DNA from: Cryomorphaceae bacterium
GTDB taxonomy: Bacteria; Bacteroidota; Bacteroidia; Flavobacteriales; BACL11
DNA: 7,129 nucleotides
Reading direction: 5' to 3'
Assembly (NCBI GenBank): GCA_949511925.1
Contig: CATEYX010000021.1
Coordinates: 1-7,129, forward strand
The notes beneath the pieces were generated by a model. The model made no database searches and was not told where the DNA came from. It saw only the letters and a program-made list of their open reading frames with translations. Positions 1 to 5,492 of the stretch are shown here, one piece after another; the stretch's first letter is position 1, and every line of letters begins with the position of its first letter. The translations under genes and the position numbers were made by a program.

Positions 1-215
1 CTATTAATTCCAAGATTAGTATTTACTGCATCAAACCATCCTATTTGAGAAGAATCACCTTGATAAGCATGATTAGAAGTTGTAATCCCTCCACCCAACA
101 AAACATTGTCAACTAACCAAGTTGGATCATTGTAAGGAGCATTATTATCAACAATGATTTGTGCACTTAAATTATACGCACATAGAAATAATAAAAATGA
201 AAGTATTTTTTTCAT
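1..215 (-). CDS. Secreted choice-of-anchor-L-like protein, N-terminal fragment
   Basis: Only the first 71 codons are present; the gene runs off the left edge. It starts at ATG (215-213) with a clear signal peptide: KK, then a hydrophobic stretch at residues 4-13, and a likely cleavage after LSA (A18) before Gln19, which is typical of Bacteroidota. The mature start reads NNAPYNDPTWLVDNVLLGGG, followed by TTSNHAYQGDSSQIGWF. This pattern (a predicted strand, 'vLLGGGi..sN..yqGd..QIG.F') matches my memory of choice-of-anchor L domains, found at the N-terminus of large secreted adhesin-like proteins of Bacteroidota that often end in a type IX sorting domain. The end is not visible, so the secretion route and full size are unknown. 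The start is supported by a TAnnTTTG box 5 bases upstream. Family call moderately sure; secretion by the Sec pathway very likely. Confidence 0.72.
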   Translation of the reverse strand, partial: MKKILSFLLFLCAYNLSAQIIVDNNAPYNDPTWLVDNVLLGGGITTSNHAYQGDSSQIGWFDAVNTNLGIN

Positions 216-220
216 ATCTG

Positions 221-253
221 CAAATTTAAAAAAAATACAATAACCTAGTCCAA
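221..253 (-). promoter_or_regulatory. Bacteroidota-type promoter of the choice-of-anchor-L-like gene
   Basis: On the minus strand TAAATTTG lies at 228-221, an exact match to the Bacteroidota -7 consensus TAnnTTTG. A TTG at 253-251 lies 22 bases upstream, inside the 17-23 range known for flavobacterial -33 elements. Only 5 bases separate the -7 box from the ATG at 215, so transcription should begin at or a few bases before the start codon. The 53 bases between this gene and the ABC exporter hold this promoter; I see no strong terminator hairpin for the exporter unit. Confidence 0.6.
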
Positions 254-268
254 GTATAAAAAATAATC

Positions 269-2056
269 TTACTTATCCAAACTAACAGACTCCTGCAAAT
301 TATACATTTCGGCATAAGCACCACCACTTTGTAATAAATGTTTATGTGTCCCTTCTTCTAGCACTGAACCATTTTTTAGGTGCAATATTTTATCGGCCTT
401 AACAATAGTAGATAACCTGTGGGCGATAACAATAGTCGTACGGTTTTTGGATAGCTTCTCTAATGCATTTTGCAACAACTCCTCAGTTGCGGTATCAATT
501 GAGGAAGTAGCTTCATCCAAAATTAAGATTTTAGGATTACGAACATACACCCTTAAGAAGGCAATTAACTGCCTTTGTCCTGCTGAAAGAGTAACGCCCC
601 TTTCCCCAACCACATAATCGTAAGTGTTTGGCAGAGTCTCAATAAAGTTGTGCACCCCAATTTCCTTTGCAGCTTCAATAATTTTTTCTCTAGTAATATT
701 AGCATCAAACAAAGTAATATTATTCAGAATAGAGTCCGAAAACAAGAACACTTCCTGCTGTACAAGAGCAATGTTTTCTCTTAGGTTAGCCAACTGAACA
801 GTATCAATATTTACACCATCAATAGCAATTGTCCCATTTTGGGTTTCATAAAAACGATTAAGCACAGAAATGATAGAAGTTTTACCTGCACCAGTTCTAC
901 CTACCAAAGCCAACATTTTCCCAGCTTGAATTTCAAAAGTTAAGCCTTTTAACACCCATTCATCTTGTTTGTAAGAAAAATCTACATCCTTAAATGAAAT
1001 AGCCCCTTCCATATTTTCAAGCGTATTTTCACCTAAGTCAGCAATTTTCGCATCAGTATCCAACACTTTAAAAACACGCTCGGAACCTACAATTCCCATC
1101 TGTAAAATATTGAACCTATCGGCAAGTTGTCTAATAGGACGAAACATCATGTGGATAAACAAAATAAAGGCGATTAACTCCCCCACTGTAATATCTTGTC
1201 CTGAAAGGATACCATGCCCACCATACCAAACAATTAGCCCAATGGACATTGCCGAAAGCACCTCAACAATTGGGAAGAATACTGCATAATAGAAAATGGA
1301 ACGCAAGTGTGCATCTCTGTGGGACTTATTAATCGTTTTGAACTTTTTGTATTCTGCCTCTTCCCTATTAAAAATCTGTACAACATTCATCCCCACAATA
1401 TGTTCCTGTACAAAAGTATTGAGCTGAGAAACTTGCTCACGAACATCCTGAAAAGAAGTTTTGATATTTCGCTTGAACCAAGAAGTAGCTACCAACAAAA
1501 TCGGAATGGTAAGCATAGTAATAATTGCCAAGCGCCAATCGGTATAAAACATCATAATTACTACCACAACCAATTTTAACAATTCCGCAATAATAACCAA
1601 AAGACCTTGAGAGAAAATATCGGCAATGGTTTCAATATCCGAAACAGCACGCGTAACTAAAGTTCCGATAGGCGTATTGTCAAAATACTTCATTTTAAGA
1701 GACAAAATATGCTTAAAAATTTTAGCTCGTAAATCCTGAATAACATGCTGCCCTATCCAAGTGGAAAGGTAAATATAAAAGAATTGTATAAAGGCTTCAA
1801 CGAACAACAAACCCAACAACAAAGTAGTAATATTCAATAGCTTTTCCTTATTAGGAACAAGGATGTAATTGTCAATAGCATAGTTGATAAGCATAGGGCG
1901 CATAGGCCCTAAAACAGAAAGTAAAACAGCCGAAATAGCAGCAATGGTAAATTGCAGACGATAGGGTTTTGCAAAAGCAAGTACTCGTTTCAACAACACA
2001 AGGTCAATTACATTACCCGTATTAGATTTTGATTTATTCCTTTTAGTTTTCGACAT
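269..2056 (-). CDS. ABC exporter half-transporter (MsbA-like, fused membrane and ATPase domains)
   Basis: A 595-residue half-transporter with an N-terminal membrane domain of six helices (about residues 35-330) and a C-terminal ATP-binding domain (about 350-590). It should act as a dimer in the inner membrane and export a lipid, drug or peptide by ATP hydrolysis; the substrate cannot be read from sequence. Visible ATPase motifs: A-loop Tyr362, Walker A GRTGAGKT (386-393), Q-loop Gln434, signature LSAGQ (490-494), Walker B ILILDE (510-515, catalytic Glu515), D-loop SSID (518-521) and H-loop His546. All catalytic residues are intact. The signature has Ala in place of the usual first Gly. Length is normal for the MsbA/LmrA type. 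The ATG at 2056 directly follows the truA stop, so it is the second gene of a truA operon and has no promoter of its own that I can see. Family certain; substrate unknown. Confidence 0.95.
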   Translation of the reverse strand: MSKTKRNKSKSNTGNVIDLVLLKRVLAFAKPYRLQFTIAAISAVLLSVLGPMRPMLINYAIDNYILVPNKEKLLNITTLLLGLLFVEAFIQFFYIYLSTWIGQHVIQDLRAKIFKHILSLKMKYFDNTPIGTLVTRAVSDIETIADIFSQGLLVIIAELLKLVVVVIMMFYTDWRLAIITMLTIPILLVATSWFKRNIKTSFQDVREQVSQLNTFVQEHIVGMNVVQIFNREEAEYKKFKTINKSHRDAHLRSIFYYAVFFPIVEVLSAMSIGLIVWYGGHGILSGQDITVGELIAFILFIHMMFRPIRQLADRFNILQMGIVGSERVFKVLDTDAKIADLGENTLENMEGAISFKDVDFSYKQDEWVLKGLTFEIQAGKMLALVGRTGAGKTSIISVLNRFYETQNGTIAIDGVNIDTVQLANLRENIALVQQEVFLFSDSILNNITLFDANITREKIIEAAKEIGVHNFIETLPNTYDYVVGERGVTLSAGQRQLIAFLRVYVRNPKILILDEATSSIDTATEELLQNALEKLSKNRTTIVIAHRLSTIVKADKILHLKNGSVLEEGTHKHLLQSGGAYAEMYNLQESVSLDK

Positions 2057-2797
2057 TTATATAAAAATGTCTTGTGGATACTCAATTTCACTTAAAAAAA
2101 GTGCGTTTGCTGGTACTGAAGTACCTGCCATACATCTGTCATTTTGAGCAATTATTTCTTTTACCTGTTCTGCTTTAATTTTACCTATCCCTACTTCGAT
2201 TAAAGTACCTACTATTGCCCTTACCATATTGCGCAAAAACCTGTCGGCTTTAATGGTGAAAACAAGCTCGCCATCCTGCCATTGCCAACTTGCCAACATC
2301 ACATTGCAATTATTGGTAAAGGTTTGGGTATTGGCTTTGGAAAAAGAAGTGAAATCCTGTTTCCCTAAAAGATACTGACACGCTAAATTCATTTGCTTAA
2401 CATCCAGAGGTTTATGCACAAAATAAGCCGTTGTTTTAAACGGACTTTTCTGCTGAACAATATTATAATGGTAAATTCTGCTTGAAGCATCAAAACGAGA
2501 AGAAGCCTCATCCTTTACTTTAAAGAAAGAACGGATAGCAATATCGTTTGCTAAAAAGCTATTGAGTTTTATAATGGTAGTGTGGAAATCAAATTCTTTA
2601 TCATAATCAAAATGAGCAAACATTTGCTTGGCATGTACCCCAGCATCCGTACGACCTGCCCCTGCCACTTCAATTTTGGCATTTAAAATAAGGCTAAGTG
2701 CTTTGTTTATTTCGGCCTGTACCGTATTGGCATTGGGTTGCACTTGCCACCCATGGTAATTCGTGCCTTTGTAAGAAAGTTCAATGAAAAATCGCAT
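2057..2797 (-). CDS. truA: tRNA pseudouridine(38-40) synthase TruA
   Basis: A 246-residue enzyme that converts uridines 38-40 in the anticodon stem-loop of many tRNAs to pseudouridine; cytoplasmic. The catalytic Asp51 sits in the hallmark GRTDAGVHA motif (48-56). Other conserved pieces: the N-terminal YKGTNYHGWQ (9-18), RFDASSRIYHYNI (101-113) with the active-site Tyr109, GKQDFTSF (145-152), ADRFLRNMVRAIVGTLIEVG (184-203) and AGTSVPANALFL (224-235). The length is typical and nothing is missing. It is the first gene of a two-gene unit: its TAA (2059-2057) is immediately followed by the ATG of the ABC exporter. The promoter -7 box ends 4 bases before its ATG, so its mRNA is probably leaderless. 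Identification is secure. Confidence 0.97.
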   Translation of the reverse strand: MRFFIELSYKGTNYHGWQVQPNANTVQAEINKALSLILNAKIEVAGAGRTDAGVHAKQMFAHFDYDKEFDFHTTIIKLNSFLANDIAIRSFFKVKDEASSRFDASSRIYHYNIVQQKSPFKTTAYFVHKPLDVKQMNLACQYLLGKQDFTSFSKANTQTFTNNCNVMLASWQWQDGELVFTIKADRFLRNMVRAIVGTLIEVGIGKIKAEQVKEIIAQNDRCMAGTSVPANALFLSEIEYPQDIFI

Positions 2798-2801
2798 GGG
2801 G

Positions 2802-2809
2802 CAAAGGTA
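2802..2809 (-). promoter_or_regulatory. -7 box of the truA-ABC exporter unit
   Basis: TACCTTTG on the minus strand (2809-2802) matches the Bacteroidota TAnnTTTG consensus exactly and is followed by CCCC and then the truA ATG. The nearest upstream TTG is at 2836-2834, 24 bases away, slightly longer than the usual 17-23, so the -33 element is weak or differs. With just 4 bases to the start codon, initiation is expected at about the A of ATG, giving a leaderless or nearly leaderless message. Confidence 0.6.
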
Positions 2810-2861
2810 ATAATTTTGCTATTTACTTATTGACAATTCTCTGATTTAATGTAAAATAATG

Positions 2862-2891
2862 TTTGAAGTGATTATAGTATTTATAAATTTG
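2862..2891 (+). promoter_or_regulatory. Promoter of the short disrupted gene
   Basis: TTTG (2862-2865), 18 bases, then TAAATTTG (2884-2891): a complete Bacteroidota -33/-7 pair with good spacing. It lies back to back with the truA promoter. The -7 box ends 4 bases before the GTG at 2896 that opens the disrupted reading frame. An intact promoter in front of a broken frame suggests recent decay, or a product that is still made. Confidence 0.6.
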
Positions 2892-2895
2892 CCTT

Positions 2896-3256
2896 GTGGC
2901 AAGAAAACCACCAAAAGGTAAATCATTAGCTGAGTTTAATCCTGAGTTAGCTAAGCAGTGGCATAAAGGAAAAAGAGAATTTGATAAGCGAAAAAAAATA
3001 CAACTTAAAGAAGAAGTATTTGATGTAATTAGAATTAGAGAGCAAATCAGCAACACTTAAAAAAATTACAAAAAATGATGTAATATCAAAAATGCCCTTC
3101 AATGGTAAAAAAGCAGCTAATAATGTTTTAAGGCAAATAATGAAGATGTATGAGTTAGACACAAATAAAATCGCTAAAATTGAATCCTATATTGCTAAAA
3201 ATGAACGGCAAAATGAGAAAGGCTTAGACAAGTATATAGATATGATAGTAACTTAA
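2896..3256 (+). pseudogene. Short lysine-rich gene, apparently frameshifted (zinc-ribbon protein-like start)
   Basis: Two plus-strand frames overlap at 3029-3057. Frame A opens at GTG 2896 (an in-frame stop lies at 2884-2886) and encodes 54 residues to TAA 3058-3060. It begins VARKPPKGKSLAEFNPELAK, then QWH and a basic helix. Frame B, one base out of phase, is open from 3029 to TAA 3254-3256. It contains KMPFNGKKAANNVLRQIMKM and then a charged helical segment ending DKYIDMIVT; its first ATG is at 3092. Joining them by one base in the overlap would give one basic protein of about 115-120 residues. The 'GKSLAE.NPELAKQWH' opening resembles my memory of zinc-ribbon proteins of the DUF4379 type, but the Cys-rich ribbon that should follow WH is absent. 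This could be a remnant, a single-base error, or two small genes; I assign no function. It fills most of the 505-base gap between truA and the DUF983 gene. Confidence 0.5.
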
Positions 3257-3274
3257 AAAGCAGAGAAAAAGAAT

Positions 3275-3282
3275 TAGTTTTG
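3275..3282 (+). promoter_or_regulatory. Candidate -7 box of the DUF983 gene
   Basis: TAGTTTTG (3275-3282) fits TAnnTTTG, 20 bases before the ATG at 3303. No TTG is seen at the expected -33 distance, so this is weaker than the other promoters. The resulting leader would be about 15 bases and purine-rich (AAAAGATAAATT) with no Shine-Dalgarno sequence. Confidence 0.4.
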
Positions 3283-3302
3283 CAGTTATTAAAAGATAAA
3301 TT

Positions 3303-3698
3303 ATGAGACTAGTAAGTAAAGGAACAAAGCTGTATAGTATTTTGTTTAACAAATGTCCTAAATGTCATACTGGTAGCTTTTGGGCTAGTAACAATCCGCT
3401 TAGAAACATGTTTTTTAATACTAAAAATACATGCAAAACATGTGAGAATTGCTCTTTGACCTATGAGTTAGAAATAGGATTCTGGTATGGATCTATGTAT
3501 GTTAGTTATGCTTTAAGCGTTGCTGTAATGGTGCTATTCTGGACCTTAACAAACTTTTTTCATCCGCAGATTAATATTTTCAATGAGATATTAATTATCG
3601 TTATTGCAATATTACTTGTATCACCACTTAATTATCATCTTTCCAGATTAATTTGGATTAATTTTTTTGTTAAATACATTCCAAATGACACTAATTAA
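3303..3698 (+). CDS. DUF983 family zinc-ribbon membrane protein
   Basis: A 131-residue protein matching the DUF983 layout. An N-terminal cytoplasmic zinc-ribbon-like part has KCPKCHTGSF (Cys18, Cys21) and a second cluster CKTCENC (Cys44, Cys47, Cys50). The family's core follows, YELEIGFWYGSMYVSYAL (54-71), then two membrane segments at about 66-85 and 94-113. Typical members are 120-135 residues, so it is full length. The function of DUF983 is not established; the CxxC pairs suggest metal binding near the membrane. The spare cysteine at position 44 makes the second cluster CxxCxxC. It stands alone: there is a candidate promoter in front, and a separate -7 box before the next gene. Start chosen at ATG 3303, close after the -7 box and preceded by A-rich sequence. 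Family call is confident. Confidence 0.88.
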   Translation: MRLVSKGTKLYSILFNKCPKCHTGSFWASNNPLRNMFFNTKNTCKTCENCSLTYELEIGFWYGSMYVSYALSVAVMVLFWTLTNFFHPQINIFNEILIIVIAILLVSPLNYHLSRLIWINFFVKYIPNDTN

Positions 3699-3705
3699 TT
3701 AGAAC

Positions 3706-3713
3706 TATATTTG
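3706..3713 (+). promoter_or_regulatory. -7 box of the secreted-protein pair
   Basis: TATATTTG (3706-3713) is an exact TAnnTTTG match, 19 bases before the ATG at 3733. No TTG lies at the usual -33 distance. Just upstream is a perfect 12-base palindrome CTAATTAATTAG (3691-3702), which overlaps the end of the DUF983 gene and might be an operator, though in AT-rich DNA it may be chance. The leader is A-rich (a run of A before AACATG). Confidence 0.5.
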
Positions 3714-3732
3714 TCTGATTAAAAAAAATAAC

Positions 3733-4497
3733 ATGAAAAAAATACTCCTTACATTACTTTGTTTGCCAATGGTTAGTACATCTCAGAATATTGGGGATCT
3801 CTATCAAGGAGGAATAATTTTTTATGTCGATAACTCTGGAACAACCCAAAAAGGCTTAATTATAGACACATCATATTTAGCATCTACTTACCCTTGGAGT
3901 ATTCAAGATAGTCTAATTTCTGATTGGGGTCCAAATTTACATTATTGTAATGGAACTGAATACGAATTAATTGGTGAAGGGGAGCAAAATACCTCTTCTT
4001 TTGAACAAGATCATCCAAATGATAATTATGCAGCTAATCTTTGTTCTCAATCTTACTCTGGAGGCTTTACAGACTGGTTTTTACCTTCCATAGATGAATT
4101 ATGGCAAGTAATGCTTAATATCAATACTATAGATTCCGCAATTAGCATCTACGGCGGGAATATAATTGCAACCAATTTTCATTGGAGTTCAACTCAAATA
4201 TTAGTTGATTCTCTTGGAGGTGATATTAGATATGCTTACGGAGCTTGGCCATACACTTCTAATGGTCCACTCATAAGTGCAAAAAGCAAAAACACAGCAT
4301 ATCTTGTTCGTGCTATAAGATGCATTGATAATGACTGTTCTTTTCTTACGCCTACATCAATACAAGAACACACTACAAATAAAAGTCTAATTAAAGTAAC
4401 AGACCTTTTAGGAAGAGAAACAAAAGGCATTAAGAATGAAATTCTCTTTTACCTCTATAATGATGGCACAGTAGAGAAAAGAATAGTTATTAAATAA
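3733..4497 (+). CDS. Secreted DUF1566/Lcl-like protein with type IX secretion-like tail
   Basis: A 254-residue exported protein. The signal peptide spans about residues 1-17 (MKKILLTLLCLPMVSTS, then Gln18). The body (about 20-198) looks like the Lcl C-terminal / DUF1566 fold: LYQGGIIFYVD near the start, GGFTDWFLPSIDELWQVM (110-127), HWSSTQ (150-155), AYGAW (168-172) and YLVRAIRC (190-197). These are the G.tdW.LPs..EL, WsSt and vR.vR landmarks of that family, which is common in surface proteins of Bacteroidota. Residues 216-254 form a tail (DLLGRETKG, then YNDGTVEKRIVIK) resembling the last part of a T9SS type A sorting domain, and the next gene ends the same way. It should be secreted or surface-anchored through the outer membrane by the type IX system. 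It is the first gene of a pair, 10 bases before the second. Ligand unknown. Confidence 0.82.
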   Translation: MKKILLTLLCLPMVSTSQNIGDLYQGGIIFYVDNSGTTQKGLIIDTSYLASTYPWSIQDSLISDWGPNLHYCNGTEYELIGEGEQNTSSFEQDHPNDNYAANLCSQSYSGGFTDWFLPSIDELWQVMLNINTIDSAISIYGGNIIATNFHWSSTQILVDSLGGDIRYAYGAWPYTSNGPLISAKSKNTAYLVRAIRCIDNDCSFLTPTSIQEHTTNKSLIKVTDLLGRETKGIKNEILFYLYNDGTVEKRIVIK

Positions 4498-4507
4498 AAC
4501 AACTAAA

Positions 4508-5296
4508 ATGAAAAAAATAAAATTTATTAGTATTCTAATTTTTTTGATAAGTTTTCAAAAAACATTTCCACAAACTTATAATAAGATGCTTTATAATAAT
4601 ATTGAGTGGCAGATAACATCTTGTAATAATGGATGTGTTACAGATATTTATTTTATTGATGGTGACACAACACATAATGGATATAACTATTCTGTATTAA
4701 ACGGATATCATTTTATTTCAAAAACTTTTTGGTTAAGAGAAAATATTCAAAATCAAACAGTATATATGTCGTTTACACAAAATAACATTAGAAAAGAAGT
4801 CCTACTATATGATTTTGATATGCAAAAAGGAGATTCAATTAATATTTCTAATCCAATTAGTCCATTCGTTACAAATCCAGGATACTATATTGTAGACTCA
4901 TTAGCATCAATGCAATTACAAAATGGTTTATATTATGAAATTTTTTATTTATCATCTTTATCTGCGAACATTAATGAGTCAGCTGTATGGATTGAAGGTG
5001 TAGGATCATTAAGCTTAATAAATGCTCCTGGTGGGACTCCTGATGTAAGCGGACCAGGAAAACTGAGCTGCTATTTTAAAAGTGGAAATTTAGTTTATTC
5101 TCAATTAGACTCTATTAAAACTTGTGTTTTGGTTAATCCAGTTTTATCATCTCAATTCTTGGATTCTAAAATAAATAATCGTAAAATAATTAGCATTAGA
5201 GATTTATGGGGAAGAAAAACAAGTACAGAGAATAATCTTCCAATGTTATTTTTTTATGATGACGGTACAGTGGAAAAAAGGATAGTTATTGAATAA
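4508..5296 (+). CDS. Secreted protein of unknown function with type IX secretion-like tail
   Basis: A 262-residue protein with a signal peptide (KK followed by a hydrophobic stretch at 6-15, likely cleavage near FPQ, 20-22). The body holds motifs I have seen in secreted Bacteroidota proteins but cannot tie to a named function: FWLREN (74-79), KEVLLYDFDMQKGDSI (96-111) and ESAVWIEGVGSL (157-168). It reads as a beta-rich domain with few cysteines (Cys39, Cys43, Cys188, Cys206). The last 39 residues (224-262; RDLWGRKT and YDDGTVEKRIVIE) match the tail of the preceding protein, so both are probably sent through the type IX system. The gap to the upstream gene is 10 bases (AACAACTAAA), so the two are one operon with an A-rich ribosome site. 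The coding sequence looks AT-rich even beside its neighbours. Secretion likely; role unknown. Confidence 0.78.
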   Translation: MKKIKFISILIFLISFQKTFPQTYNKMLYNNIEWQITSCNNGCVTDIYFIDGDTTHNGYNYSVLNGYHFISKTFWLRENIQNQTVYMSFTQNNIRKEVLLYDFDMQKGDSINISNPISPFVTNPGYYIVDSLASMQLQNGLYYEIFYLSSLSANINESAVWIEGVGSLSLINAPGGTPDVSGPGKLSCYFKSGNLVYSQLDSIKTCVLVNPVLSSQFLDSKINNRKIISIRDLWGRKTSTENNLPMLFFYDDGTVEKRIVIE

Positions 5297-5330
5297 TGGC
5301 ATTGCGAACCAATGTAAAGCAATCTATTCC
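5297..5330 (+). repeat. Intergenic CATTGCGAA-type palindromic repeat (partial copy)
   Basis: Right after the stop codon of the second secreted protein comes TGGCATTGCGAACCAATG, then TAAAGCAATCTATTCC. It can fold two ways: CATTG (5300-5304) with CAATG (5310-5314), or ATTGC (5301-5305) with GCAAT (5319-5323). The wording 'cattgcgaa..aatg..aagcaatct' resembles dispersed intergenic repeats I have seen in several Bacteroidota and Rickettsia genomes. Only one copy is in the window, so its repeat nature is from memory, not shown here. It may act as a weak 3' end for the secreted-protein operon. The repeat-like stretch may extend to about 5370. Confidence 0.42.
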
Positions 5331-5412
5331 TTATTGCATTCATTAGATAGCCGTACCAACAACTTTCTAGAGCAGAAACCCCTACCAAATTTGAATGAGT
5401 ATTGATTATATA

Positions 5413-5431
5413 TACTTTTCCAAAAAAAGTA
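5413..5431. other. AT-rich inverted repeat upstream of the MoxR promoter
   Basis: TACTTTT (5413-5419) and AAAAGTA (5425-5431) form a 7-base stem around a 5-base loop (CCAAA), ending 9 bases before the -33 element of the MoxR-DUF58 unit. It could be an operator or part of a 3' end, but the stem is entirely weak apart from one G-C pair. The rest of the 5331-5440 intergenic stretch shows no gene. Confidence 0.25.
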
Positions 5432-5440
5432 GCGTTCACA

Positions 5441-5471
5441 TTTGCACATAAAATTACAAAACTTAAATTTG
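5441..5471 (+). promoter_or_regulatory. Promoter of the MoxR-DUF58 (Bat-type) operon
   Basis: TTTG (5441-5444), exactly 19 bases, then TAAATTTG (5464-5471): the best full match to the Bacteroidota -33/-7 consensus in the window. The expected start of transcription is about 5476, giving a leader of some 15-18 bases with an A-rich site (AAAAAAATATAAA) before the ATG at 5493. The TTG of the -33 element is in frame with the MoxR gene and could be mistaken for its start codon. Confidence 0.7.
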
Positions 5472-5492
5472 CATTCGCTAAAAAAATATAAA

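Noticed and set aside
1307..1579. Plus-strand open frame of 90 codons inside the ABC exporter
   Set aside because: Fully antisense to the exporter membrane domain; no promoter box or family features.
2823..3162. Two overlapping minus-strand open frames opposite the disrupted gene
   Set aside because: Their Phe/Leu/Ser-rich translation is what the reverse of Lys/Glu-rich coding DNA gives. The plus strand has the promoter and recognisable sequence.
4236..4430. Minus-strand open frame of 64 codons
   Set aside because: Antisense to the DUF1566-like gene; no supporting signal.
5442..5492. 17-residue N-terminal extension of MoxR from TTG 5442
   Set aside because: The TTG is the -33 promoter element and lies upstream of the expected transcription start; the family-like N-terminus begins at ATG 5493.
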